Shown in pieces: positions 1-10,337 of a stretch of 64,000 bases of DNA. The position numbers were made by a program, and so were the translations under genes. The DNA lies in NCBI GenBank assembly GCA_036873135.1, contig JAPTYO010000004.1, forward strand, positions 38,969,105 through 39,033,104, given 5' to 3'. Below the pieces are notes generated by a model that was given only the letters and a program-made list of their open reading frames with translations, had not been told where the DNA came from and did no database searches. The DNA comes from Clarkia xantiana subsp. parviflora (lineage: Eukaryota > Streptophyta > Magnoliopsida > Myrtales > Onagraceae). Position 1 is the first letter of the stretch. Each line of letters opens with the position of its first letter.

Positions 1-185
1 CGAAGCGACGGTTTTGGCACCCGTGCCTAATTTTTCGCGCCTGTTTTTTCTGAAAAAGCACTTTTCAGGCCGTTTCATTATTAATGTCTCTTTCCATTCT
101 GCTCCTTTTATTTCAACGGCTCAGATCAAAATCGTTTCAACTTCGACGACCCAGATTAGAACGTCCTTTCACTTATCCTTTCTCC

Positions 186-198
186 TATAAAACCCTAA
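186..198 (+). promoter_or_regulatory. TATA box overlapping a telo-box, upstream of the accessory ORF of element A
   Basis: TATAAAA at 186-192 overlaps AAACCCTAA at 190-198. Telo-box motifs of this kind are common near plant transcription starts. The pair lies about 150 bp upstream of the proposed start codon at 340 and points along the plus strand, against gag-pol. A separate promoter for the accessory ORF is inferred from position and motif only. Confidence 0.45.
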
Positions 199-339
199 TC
201 CTGGGCACTGTTCTTCTTTTACCGTTTCTGCGATTTCAAAAGCTCTGCAACTTCAAAAGCACAAGTTCTTCTCCAGCTTTCTATTTTCCGATCAACCCTC
301 CGGCAACCGTCAAGATCATCCTCTCCGTTCCACTTCATC

Positions 340-3300
340 ATGTCTGGTAAGAATTCTTTCTCTACTGTTAGCGTAGCCTTTCCCTTATCTTCGATCAGTT
401 TGCTTGTACTTTTTTCCGAAAACCCACTGCGCCTTTTGTTGCCGTGGCTACTTTTCAGACAGCGGATCCAGTTCTGAGGGGCGAAAACCCTTTAACTTCG
501 ATTACACTCCCAACGAAATCTCGGTGACTGTCTATGATGCAGCTCTTCGAGAAGGATGCATTACCAAAACTTGGGAGCCTCGCCTTCCTTACTCTCGCCA
601 CCGTGCCTCGGGTGACCCTGTGGTTACTCGTCCCGAGAAAGGGGAGATATTTGTCTCTACTGGACAAATATCGGCAGGGATCCGATTCCCCTTCTGCGGG
701 AATTTGGTTGAGATGTGCGCCCACTACAACACGCAACCAACTACCTTCTCCCCACACGCCATCCGCGTGTGGAATGCTTTCCAGGTCCTCTGCTTCCGAC
801 AGAAATGGGTCTACAGCCTCCAGCTCTTCCGAACTTTCTACGGGATGAAGTGCAACGAGGCTGGGGTTTGTGCCTTCTATCCTCGGATGCCCAAGTGGAA
901 TAAGGCGCAGCTTGCAGCGGGTGGAAGAGGAGCTACTTTTTCATCAAGAATAGTTCCATCCCCTGGCCCCGATGGGAGGTGGAAGCGGACTCTCCTCCCG
1001 CTTACCAAACTTACTCTGATGAAGATTTCCAGATCCTTCATTGCATCCAGCTTTACCGTTGGGGGGAGTCTTACACTCCCCTCGACGCTAACTCCCTAAC
1101 GGAGCGGGACCTGGTGAATGCCGAGATCCGTCTCCTCGACATAATCTCCAGGGGTCAACTCTTCGACGGCCCCTCCAATATGGTTCCTTGGGTAATATTT
1201 CTGACAATGTCTCTGTTTTCCATTGTTTGCAGCTAAGAAGGTATCACTGCTGACCAATCTCATCCTTAAGCAGGGAGAGACCGACGCTGTCCAACGCCCC
1301 GCGCGGAAGAGGAAGTCGGTAAAGAGGGCTGCTGCTCCGTCGGGATCTCCCTCCGCGGAGAGTACTAAGCGGAGCCGCATGGAGGAGGTGGAAAAACTCT
1401 TCAATGTCCAAAATGCTGAAGAAGGTAAACAGCTCCGCCTAGCTATTAAATCATGGGTTAACAGTTCTTTTGGTCCGTGATGTTTGACAACTTTTGGGTT
1501 TTGGTCAATGATGTTTTTTTTTACCTAGTTTTGGTACCATATGTTTGCATATTTTTTCTAGTTTTGGTCCGACCGTTACATTCCGTCCATTTTTTGACAT
1601 GTACAAGTCACGTGATCCACCCTAAATTTTCAATTTTGTTCAATTTAGCCCCTCTAATACTTTCCTAACCTTTTTTTTGTTCAACTTAGTCCCGAAGTTT
1701 CAAAATTGACCACAATATGTCCAATTGTGGCCAATTTTGAAACTTCGGGACTAAATTGAATAAAAAAAGGTTAAGAAAGTATTAGAGGGACTATATTTAA
1801 AGTTTAGAGTGGATCACGTAACTTGAACATGTCAAAAAATGGACGGAATGTAACGGTTAGACCAAAACTAGAAAAAATCTGCAAACATATGGTACCAAAA
1901 CTAGGTAAAAAAAAACATCATTGACCAAAACTCAAAAGTTGTGAAACATCATGGACCAAAAGACCTGCTAACCCTTAAATCATACAGGAAGCAAGTTCCT
2001 AAGGAATTGATCCCATCCACCAAGGAGGCCCGAGTCAAGGAGATTAAACACATCCTCCGAGGGGAAACTCCCCGCGTCCTCAAAGCGGGCTACTACAACT
2101 TTCACAGGAAAGACCAATATGTTTCTCGGCGCGTCATTTGGTGTAAGGATCCCGACCAACTTCCTGACTATCTTTCTGAAGCATCTTGTCCTCTAGGTGC
2201 AGGTCACTCGGGAGCTCAGTCGGGTGCTGGAGCTTCAGCAGGGGAACCACTTTCAGCAGGGGCACCACTTTCCGGTGCTCGAGGTGGAGAAGACCTCCTT
2301 CAACTTCCTGCCCCGACGGGATCGGGGGCTGGAGAAACCCCGACGGGCAATCAGTTTCGTCGGGTGGAAGATCTGGACTCCTCCGAGGAGACGGACGAGG
2401 GCCTTGCCTTAATTCGTCGTCGTCGGGGGACGAGGCAGTCCCCACTGAAACCAACCTCCGGGGGGCTGCCCCCCTCACCTCCTCAGCAGCAGCATTCGCC
2501 CATCCACAACTTAACTCCCTCCGGGTCCCAGGGTGACTCGGAGATGCGCGCCTCCGCGACTCTAGCCGGTCCTCCTCCTCTCCCTTTGGACGGGAGCTTC
2601 TACAAGGTCTATGACCCCGACCAGAAGGCCGCTCCTTGGGCCCCGATCCAGACGCTGCAAGGAGTACAGCGCTGACAGGGTGACACATACCCGGAGCTGG
2701 GTCTGCATTTGCTGGCAGGCTTGGTTCTGCCATCTCTGAAGGTTCCGATCTCCCTGGATCGAGAGGACATCCGCGCGGATGTTAAAGGAATGGCTATTCG
2801 TCGGATAGAGGTGAGGTTCCTATTTTCACCCCTTCATCAATAAGGCAGAATATTCACGTGCTAACCTCTTCTTCTTTCCTTCGCAGGAGCTGGCGGACAT
2901 AAACCGCTCCTTCGGGTACATCTTTGCCCTCGAGGAGGCTCTGGAGCAGGAGCGGGCAAAGGGGGCTCCCGCGGTCATAGCCAAGCTTGAGGAGGATCTC
3001 ACCGCCTCCGAGTCTTCGAGGGGAAATTTGGCTAAGGAGCAGGCCCTCCTCGATCGAAAGACTCGGGACCTCCAAAAGCAGGTTCATGACTTCGAGGGGC
3101 TGCTGAAGCGGGAGCAGCAGGAGCGACAAAAGGACGCAGAGACTCGGGACAAACTTGTCCTCAAGAAGGAGGCTCTGGAGCAGGAGATTGCTGAGGTTCC
3201 TGCCAAGCTGGTCGCGGCTGAGACCAAGGGCCGGGAAGATTATCGGAGCTCTGAGGACTTCCAAGCTGACGCGGTGAAATTCTGCACCGCGGAGATGGAG

Positions 3301-3591
3301 AACACCCTCTTCAACGCGGTCGAGGAGCTCCATCTGGAGTATGGCGACGCCATCAACTTTGACAAATCTGCGACTCTCGCTCCCTTTGCGAAGAGGTACT
3401 TCGCCCTCTCGGAGGAGAGTGATGAGGGGAACACTCCCGCGGGTGTTGAAGACATGGCGGAGCTTCCATGTGCCGACCCTCCGACAGTTGACCCCCCGAT
3501 AATCGACCCTCCAGCAGCTGAACCTGTGGAGCCTTCTGCCACAGATCTCGTGGATCCTGCTCCCGCTGATGCCGACAAGGACCAAGCTTAA
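340..3591 (+). pseudogene. antisense accessory ORF of Tat element A, split by a MITE
   Basis: This belongs to the plant transposon protein family found in Tat elements; its function is unknown. A start at 340 (ATG TCT G) is followed by GTAAG at 347 and an acceptor ending at 458, giving protein that begins M-S-D-S-G-S. The conserved core is at about 640-1190 and contains RFPFCGNLVEMCAHY and FYPRMPKWNK; the frame shifts near 915-930. Another possible intron is 1192-1232, which at 41 nt is very short for a plant. The reading frame runs cleanly across the MITE at 1455-1974 if that insertion and one TSD copy are removed. The last exon, after an acceptor near 2886, encodes a long coiled coil (about 2890-3260) and a proline-rich tail with repeated D-P-P, ending at 3591. 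The equivalent ORF of element B is at 27572-30103. Confidence 0.65.
1455..1974. mobile_element. 520-bp fold-back MITE of Mutator type
   Basis: Almost the whole element is one long inverted repeat: the left arm from GGGTTAACAG matches the reverse complement of the right arm, GGGTTAGCAG, with a small unpaired centre near 1715. It is flanked by a perfect 9-bp duplication, TTAAATCAT, at 1446-1454 and 1975-1983, the length typical of Mutator-like elements. It has no coding capacity. It lies inside the accessory ORF of element A, so it is younger than that element. Its transcript could form a long hairpin. Confidence 0.9.
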
Positions 3592-3689
3592 ATACTCTAT
3601 CTTTATAGTCCTTGTAATTTTCCTTTCTTTATCGTGAATCCTCGCAGACCCTTATAATATCATATCTTTTTTGGTTCTGATTATCCTTA

Positions 3690-4128
3690 CACCGCTTACG
3701 GTGATTGCGTCACTTAAAACATTTCAACACATCACTTAAGACGATTAAGCCCACACCACTTAAGGCGATTTAGTCGTACTAACTAAGGAAATTCAATCCG
3801 CATCACTTAAGACGACTTAACCATTTGCACCACTTAAGGCAACTTAGTCACACTTAGAATAAATCTAAGAACCATGCATCACCTAAGACGACTTAACCAT
3901 TTGCACCACTCAAGGCGACTTAACAACTTGCACCACTTAAGGCGACTTAACAACACTTAGAATAAATCTAAGAACAATCTGAATGGAAGCAACCTCTTTT
4001 ATTCATTGATGGCTCAAAATCTGCTTACATCAAATCAAACGATAGATAACTTACACCACTTAAGGCGATTTTACATCGGGCACCACTTAAGGCGACTTTA
4101 CATCGGGCACCACTGAAGGCGACTTTTA
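3690..4128. repeat. tandem repeats around CACTTAAGGCGACTTA between integrase and accessory ORF
   Basis: At least ten degenerate copies of CACCACTTAAGGCGACTTA are spaced about 20-50 bp apart. A larger unit, about 100 bp and including ACACTTAGAATAAATCTAAGAAC (in two near-identical copies near 3853 and 3954), is also repeated. The array fills the space between the 3' end of gag-pol and the 3' end of the accessory ORF, where the two opposing transcripts would converge. Satellite-like arrays at this place are known in Tat/Ogre elements. The rest of 3592-3690 is AT-rich with nothing recognisable. Confidence 0.75.
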
Positions 4129-5380
4129 TCAAACATGACATTTCTTCAAGTGTTCACCACTGAAAGAATGCTTCAATACTCTGCCATCGAGGTCTTCCAA
4201 CTTATACGCATTTGGAGCTGGCATCCCCACGACCATATAAGGTCTTTCCCATTTTGGTGACATCTTGTTGATCCGATCCAAAAGGGTAAACTCGTTCCGA
4301 CGCCAAACCAACTCTCCGACGAAGAACTGTCGGAACTTAACACGCCGATTATAATATCTGGCCGTCGCCAAACGCATTCGAGCCTGGACTTCATCAGCAT
4401 CCCGCCTCTTTTCCTCGAGCAAGTCCAGTTCCAGACGTCTCATTTCATCATTCGTCAAAGGCTCGTAATACCTCATCCGATGGGACGCCACAGCTATTTC
4501 CACGGGAGCAACGGCCTCCGTGCCATAAACAAGGCCAAACGGAGTCTCCCCAGTTGATCGTTTGGGTGTTGTTCTAACAGCTCAAAGCACGTTTTCCAGC
4601 TCGTTCAGCCATTTGCCCTTCAAGGCGTAGACCCTTTTCTTCAAGCCATCCATCACCATTTTGTTGGCTGACTCCACCTGTCCATTAGTTTGAGCATGAT
4701 GGACAGAGGCTGTCCGATGCTCGATATTCAATTCCTCCAGATACTCCTTCACTTGAGCCCCGTTAAATGGAGGACCATTATCGCTGATCAGCACCTTAGG
4801 AATCCCGTATCTGGATATAATATGGGTCTGGAGAAACTTGACGATTTGGTTCCCCGTTGTCTTGGCCAATGCCTTAGCTTCTATCCATTTCGAAAAATAA
4901 TCAATGGCCACAAGAAAATATTTACACTGACCTTGTGCCTGTGGGAGGGGTCCCACCAAGTCGATACCCCACTGCGCGAAGGGGCAAGCACTTTTGATGG
5001 ACATCAGATTAGCAGCCGGAGCCACGATATTCGGGGCGTACCTCTGGCACGCGTCACAGGATCAGACTAATAACGTTGCCTCCTTGCTCATCGAAGGCCA
5101 GTAATAGCCCAAATTCAGCACTTTCCTCGCAATGGATCGGGCACCTTCATGACAAGCCGCGACCCCTTCATGCACCTCCCTCAGGATCCGATTTGCATCA
5201 GGCTCAGCCACACATTTCAAGTAAGGAGTTGAGAACCACCCCTTCTTGTATAGCTGATTGTCCACCACCACGTAATTAACTGCGATCCGACGTATCCTGT
5301 CAGCTAGTACTCCATCATCGGGGACTGCCCCCGTAGTCAGATACGCGACTATCGGGGTCATCCAAGTGGGCTCCTCCTCC
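4129..5380 (-). pseudogene. integrase of gypsy element A
   Basis: Reading leftwards: an HHCC zinc-binding region (HEGVAACHEGAR with CDACQRY after it, about 5190-5030), the DDE core with WGIDLVGPLP, ISDNGPPF and NGQVESANK (about 4970-4640), and the C-terminal part with KMSPKWERPYMV (about 4260), ending at 4129. The catalytic Asp, Asp and Glu are all present. A TGA stop interrupts the zinc finger at about 5060, and the frame breaks again near 4580-4500, so no full integrase can be made. The product of an intact copy would insert element cDNA into the genome. Confidence 0.85.
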
Positions 5381-5449
5381 GATCCTGCTTCAATGGCACA
5401 TACCTCCAATGGATCGATGGTCGACAAGATCACCTTCTCCAAGAAGTGC

Positions 5450-5865
5450 ACCTTCCGATTTTCCTCGAGGGGTGCTCCCAAGGAAAATTTGCTCAAGGCA
5501 TCCGCTTCCGCGTTTTCCTCCCTTGGGATTGCCTCGATGTCGAAACTTTTGAAGCTCTCTTTCAAGACTTGCACCTCGCGAAGGTACTTTCTCATCATCG
5601 GGCTCTTCGCCTCATATCGTCCTTGAACTTGATTCACAATCAGGCCCGCGTCACATTTCACCCTTAGGTGACCAACTCCCGTACCTTTGGCAATTTTGAG
5701 GCCTGTGATAAGAGCCTCATACTCAGCTTCATTGTTGGTGGCCCTAAACGTTAAGGCCAAAGCATACCAAGGGGCTCGCCTCCGCCTAGTGGTATCAATA
5801 CAAACCCTGCTCCTGATCCGTCTGAACTCGAAGAGCCGTCAGTGTACATTTCCCAAGTATTATCC
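5450..5865 (-). pseudogene. second (archaeal-type) RNase H domain of element A
   Basis: Motifs are MYTDGSSSSDGSGAGF (about 5850), NNEAEYEAL (about 5720), KCDAGLIVNQV (about 5660) and NAEADALSKF (about 5510), giving the four acidic residues D-E-D-D expected of RNase H. It lies between the normal gypsy RNase H and integrase, the position of the additional RNase H of Tat elements. A one-base frameshift near 5765 separates the first motif from the other three. An intact copy would degrade the RNA strand of the RNA-DNA hybrid. Confidence 0.8.
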
Positions 5866-7376
5866 TCATTTGGCTGTTCTGATTGCTCCGCCATTTCTGG
5901 TTGCTCTGCTATCGGGACCTCAATAGTTGCCCCCTCTACAGGGCCCGCTTCTTCTAGATCGGGGGCTGTAGACTCTGCTATGAAATCCGCCAACGCTTGG
6001 CCCTTAATAGCCGTTCTCGGAGCAAATTGAATGCGGAACTCACTAAGCTCAACTGCCCACTTCACTAATCTCCCCGACGCATCAGGTCGGTTTAAAAAAT
6101 GCTTCAAAGGCTGATTTGTCAACACAGTAATCTCATGAGCATGGAAGTAAGGCCTCAGCTTCCGAGCAGTAATAATCAACGCAAAAAGATACTTCTCAAC
6201 GACGGGATAATTCATTTCAGATTTGGCAAACGCCTTGCTTACATAATAAACGGGGACTTGATTACCCTCGACTATCTTCACTAAGACATAGCTAATAACA
6301 AACTCAGAAACAGCCAAATATAGATAGAGCGGCTCGCCTGGGATCGGTTTTGCCAGCGGCGGGAGGGTGCGGAGGTGCTGCTTAAGTGCCTGGAATGCCT
6401 CTTCACACTTGGCAGTCCATTCAAACTTCTTGTTAGCCCTCAGAACTTCGAAAAACGGCATAGATCGGTCACTTGCCTTGGACAGGAAGCGATTCATTGC
6501 AGCTAGTCGGCCATTCAGCACTTGCACCTCCCGATGATTTATCGGAGACTGCATCTCCTCGATTGCCCTCAACTTCTCGGGATTCACTTCAATTCCCCGT
6601 TGGCTTACCATAAAGCCCAAAAACTTCCCTGAGTGCACTCCGAAAGCATTGGTCGGGTTCAAGCGAACTTGATGAAGCCTCATCCGCTCAAATGCTGTGG
6701 CTAAGTTGTGAACATGATCCTCAGCCTATCGGGACTTTACCAGCATATCGTCCACGTAAGCCTCCATGATTTTCCCAAACATGTCCCCGAACAGCTTGTT
6801 CACCATCCGTTGATAAGTTGCTCCGGCATTGATCAACCCAAAGGGCATGACATCGTAGTGATAGATGTCGCTATCAGCATAAAAGGCAGTGTGGGGAGCA
6901 TCTTCCTTAGCCATCTTGATCTGATTATAGCCAGAGTAAGCATCCATGAAGCTCAGCAATTCATGTCCCGATGTAGCATCCACCAACTGATCAATCCTCG
7001 GAAGCGGGTAACAATCCTTCGGGCAAGCTTTATTCAAGTCACGGAAATCAACACACATCCGCCATTTCCCGTTGCTCTTCTTCACCAGAACCGGGTTGGC
7101 GACCCAAGTCTGGAATCAGAGCTCCTTGATAAATCCAGCATCGAGCAACCTGCCCACCTCCTGCTGGATCGCGATCCTCTTGTCTGCGCCCATCGGACGC
7201 CTTTTCTGCGCGATAGGCTTGATCGCAGGATCAATCTTTAACTCATGCTCAATCACATCGGGGCTGATTCCTGGCATGTCGCTCGGGGACCAGGCAAACA
7301 GCTCCTTAAACTCCTTCATAGGGGCGGGACGCCCAAACTCCTCTCTGGGATCAGTATCTGTCTGGAGGATAGTCAT
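5866..7376 (-). pseudogene. reverse transcriptase and gypsy RNase H of element A
   Basis: Upstream of the polymerase core is ELFAWSPSDMPGISP (about 7310), the usual start of plant gypsy RT. The core has KWRMCVDFRDLNKACPKD, MDAYSGYNQI, MPFGLINAGATYQR and the catalytic YVDDMLVKS (about 6745). The connection and RNase H follow (YVSKAF, VLTNQPLKHFLNRPDASGR, about 6260-6060). The frame is interrupted by TGA at 7116-7118 and TAG at 6723-6725. Both stops are one C-to-T change from a codon that fits the family (CGA and CAG). Confidence 0.9.
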
Positions 7377-7481
7377 AGCCTCCCGTCTTCACCTCCGGGT
7401 GGCATTAACATAGCACTTCCTGGAAGCCACCTGGTCGCCCTTGACCTCCCCGACTCCGTGATCAGTCGGGAACTTCATCTT

Positions 7482-8459
7482 CTAGTGAACAGTCGAGGCA
7501 ACTGCCATCAGGGGGTTGATGGTAGTTCTCCCGATAATCGCATTGTAAGCCCCCGCGGACTCAACCACCACGAACTCTACATTCCTCCTCTCCGCTTTCC
7601 ACCCACTACCAAACTCCACTAGTAAGGTGATCATTCCCAGCGGATAGGAGGTAAAACCAGAGAATCCAACCATCGGGAAGTTCACCTGCTTCAGATCCTT
7701 CTTCGTTTTCCCCATGGCCTCCAACGCGTCCATAAACAGAATATCGGAGGAGCTCCCTCCGTCGATCAAAATTCGCTTCATCTCGTACCCATCTACGTCC
7801 AAGGTCACGACCAAAGCGTCATCGTGGGGAGTCTCTACGCCTACCAGGTCCTCCGCTGAAAAGGAAATCACCATCTCTTCCTTTGCAGTCCAGGATCGGG
7901 ACCTCTTACCCAGCACCACAGCCGCGGAAATTCTAGAGGCATAAACCTCCCGAGAGGCTGTAGTATCACCTCCTACTGCCAATCCTCCATGAATCACATT
8001 AATGGTGCCCCGCTTCTCCTTACGGGCACCAGAAGTCTCTGGCTCCGACTTCTTCTTCTTTGGGGACCGATCGCGGGATCGGGAACGGGACCGCGATCGA
8101 GATCGGGAGCGGGATCGACACCGAATCTCAGCCACAAACTCCTTAAGCTTCCCCTTCTGGATCAGCTTTTCGATTTCCTTCTTCAACTCCCGACAATGGT
8201 TAGTGTCGTGACCGCTGGCGCGGTGGAACCGACAGTAACGATCGGTGCGGGATCCCAAAAATTCTCCTTCCTTCTTCGGGGGGTACCTTGAGATACCCTG
8301 TCGATCCATCACCATTAACACCTCAGCCATGTAACTGTTGAGAGGAATGTGATAGTCCTCCCGCTTGTCCTTCCTCGGGGGACGTCTGTCTTCCCTTCGA
8401 TCAGAACGACCCCGACTCCGACTGCCCTCGGATTTATCCTTCCGCTTATGGTCATCCAA
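7482..8459 (-). pseudogene. gag tail, RS-rich linker and aspartic protease of element A
   Basis: The 325-residue frame starts with a basic region, then a zinc-finger-like YCRFHRASGHDTNHC (about 8235), a run of Arg-Ser dipeptides (about 8120-8070), INVIHGGLAVGGD, and the aspartic protease with active-site LIDGGSSSDIL (about 7760) and the family-typical YNAIIGRTTIN (about 7530). It follows gag in the same frame after a TAG at 8469-8471, so the stop is probably a mutation rather than a true gag/pol boundary. A TAG at 7479-7481 ends this segment. Confidence 0.85.
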
Positions 8460-8468
8460 TGGTTTGAA

Positions 8469-9558
8469 CTACCGCTTCCCCTTATTTGACTTCGGAGGAT
8501 CAAGCTCTCCAGCAGCTATCTTCGACTCCTGTACATCGATTTGCTGCTTCACCCTCTTTTGCAGTGCCTCCATGTTCCACACAGCCTTCTCAGCCACGCT
8601 GTGCATCAGATCGGAACCATAGGGGGCTGTCAGGTTCCGAAGGAAGGTACGAATAGTCTCTCCCTCCGATATCTCTTCATCGATCTCAGCCACACTAGCA
8701 GTGTACCGCTGGTAATAATGCGCCAGCGATTCGTCGGGCCTCTGCACTACCTGGGCCAAGGACCTCACGCTCTTCAAGAGGCGTCGACGACCCTGGTACT
8801 GCTGGATATAACGGTCGTGCATATCAGCCCAGCTGGAGATGCATCCTGGGGGCAGGCTAAAGAACCACGTTAGGGCCCTCTCACCCAGCGTACCTGGGAA
8901 TAACACACACACAATATCGTCATTCGGGGCTCTGCCTAGACAAGCCATGAGGTGCTTCTGGACATGACGAACTGGATCTCCCTCGCCATCGTACTCCTTA
9001 ATCGTGGGGATACCCAGCCCTGGCGGGGCGATCATCTGACATCATCTGCTTCTGGTCCCCCATGCAGATGTTCACAATCTTCACCACCTGGTCGGGGGTG
9101 ATGGGACCATTAAGGGGAATGGTCCTATGCTGCACTGGTCCTGGCCCATCAATCACAAATCTCTCCGACTGAGCGGGCCCCTTGCCCTTATCCTAGTTTC
9201 TGGGTTGGGTCTCCTGTGGATTCTGAACCTCCTTCGGTGGAGGCACCTCCTCCTGTCTTTTGGCAGCCTCTCTCCGCTCTAGGAGAGCCTCCATGGCCTC
9301 CAAGAACATCGGCATGGCATCCGCCACAGCCTTCGCCAGATCGTTTGGAGGGGCATCCTCCTCCCTATTCTCTTGATGTTGAGCGGTATCCTCAGGAACT
9401 TCATTGTGCCGCCCTGTTTGGGAAACCTCAGCGGGGGGGTTTTGGTCCACAGCATGCTCTGGCAGCCCTGAATTCAAAGTTCCAGCAGGGTGACGGGAAC
9501 CACCCGATCATCCTTGTCTCTTCTGCTTGCCAGCCACCCTTGAACGAGTAGAGGTCAT
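8469..9558 (-). pseudogene. gag of gypsy element A
   Basis: A start codon at 9558 begins MTSTRSRVAGKQKR just after the primer-binding site. The retrotransposon gag core lies at 9035-8469 (YDGEGDPVRHVQKHL, FPGTLGERALTWFFSLPP, SWADMHDRYIQQYQGRR, LAHYYQRY). An N-terminal acidic and glutamine-rich region is at 9477-9193. TGA near 9510, TAG at 9193-9195 and a frame change near 9030 break it. Gag would form the particle in which reverse transcription takes place. Confidence 0.85.
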
Positions 9559-9579
9559 TTTCGGCTTTTCGTTATGTTT

Positions 9580-9596
9580 CCCACAGACGGCGCCAA
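9580..9596 (-). other. primer-binding site of element A
   Basis: Read on the minus strand, the bases next to the LTR are TTGGCGCCGTCTGTGGG, the form seen in many plant gypsy elements. Element F has nearly the same sequence at 62899-62914. I do not assign the priming tRNA from memory. Confidence 0.75.
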
Positions 9597-10337
9597 TGTT
9601 GGATCACGATTGGAACTCCGGTACGGTCTTTGACGGAAATCCAAGTCCTTCGCTCCACGCAATCCTGCAAGAGGGGAATAGACCGGGCGGTGACCCAGAA
9701 TCCCTCTCCGATGCTTAAATGAGTATCGCAAATATCTCAATAAAACTGGCAAGCAAGAGTCTCAGTATGTAATCGTATTTGATCTGAGGTAACTTCCTCC
9801 TTTATATAGGAGAGGAGTTTACCCCAGTTACCTGGTGAACTGCCAGGGCAGTTAGCCTACGCTCCGCTTATCTCGGCCACGATCCTGCCTATCTCGGCCA
9901 TGATCCCGCCTATCTCGGCCACGATCCCGCCTATCTCGGCCATGATTCCGCCTATCTCGGCCACGATCCCGCCTATCTCGGCCATGATCCCGCCTATCTC
10001 GGCCACGCTCCGCGTATCTCGGCCTCACCCTCTGATAGCAAGTCCCGACCAATATCGGGGACTCCAGAGTTATCTCATTCGGTCACCGCTCGGGGCCCCT
10101 CGTCATCGTGACAGGGCCAACATTCTCAAGGATTCCATATCGGGGCCTACTTAAAGGCATCTCATCGGGAGCGTCCAGCTCGCATATCGGGACCGACCTT
10201 GTCGGGACCCTTCTCCATCGGGACTCCTCTTGTCGAGACCCTTCGGATTGGTCTTCCTGACCTCTTTTAGGGCCCAGTGGGCCTATTCACCGTTTACTCG
10301 TCGTTAAAGGGCTTCACGGCTACAGCGGAACCCATCA
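9597..10337 (-). repeat. 5' LTR of gypsy element A (741 bp)
   Basis: Read on the minus strand it starts TGATGGGTT and ends CCAACA, the same termini as the LTRs of elements B and F. A TATA-like sequence (TTTATATAGG) lies at about 9811-9820. It holds a 21-bp minisatellite (separate entry). The only full LTR of this element in the window. Confidence 0.8.
9868..10024. repeat. 21-bp minisatellite inside the LTR of element A
   Basis: Eight tandem copies of a 21-bp unit around CTATCTCGGCC. The copies alternate strictly between CACG and CATG after CTCGGC, so there is a 42-bp higher-order unit. As 21 is divisible by 3, all frames stay open and yield false Arg-Asp repeat ORFs. Confidence 0.9.

Larger units (their letters stand above)
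1..10337 (-). mobile_element. Ty3/gypsy Tat-type LTR retrotransposon A (3' LTR outside window)
   Basis: The element is on the minus strand. From right to left it has a 5' LTR (9597-10337), a primer-binding site, gag, protease, reverse transcriptase, RNase H, a second RNase H, integrase, a tandem-repeat spacer (3690-4128), and an accessory ORF on the opposite strand (340-3591). An antisense accessory ORF and an extra archaeal-type RNase H are known marks of the plant Tat lineage. The window starts before its 3' LTR. Several in-frame stops and at least two frameshifts show that it is no longer autonomous. It was inserted into the 3' end of a copia element (10338-10986); the expected 5-bp duplication is GACGA, with its other copy to the left of the window. 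Confidence 0.9.

Noticed and set aside
3690..4128. CRISPR-like regular repeats
   Set aside because: Plant DNA, degenerate units with variable spacing, inside a retrotransposon; an ordinary tandem array.
8002..8291. Plus-strand ORFs opposite the gag/protease of element A
   Set aside because: Shadows of the Arg-Ser-rich coding region on the minus strand.
9852..10052. Minus-strand ORF of repeated Arg-Asp-Arg units
   Set aside because: By-product of the 21-bp minisatellite, which keeps every frame open.
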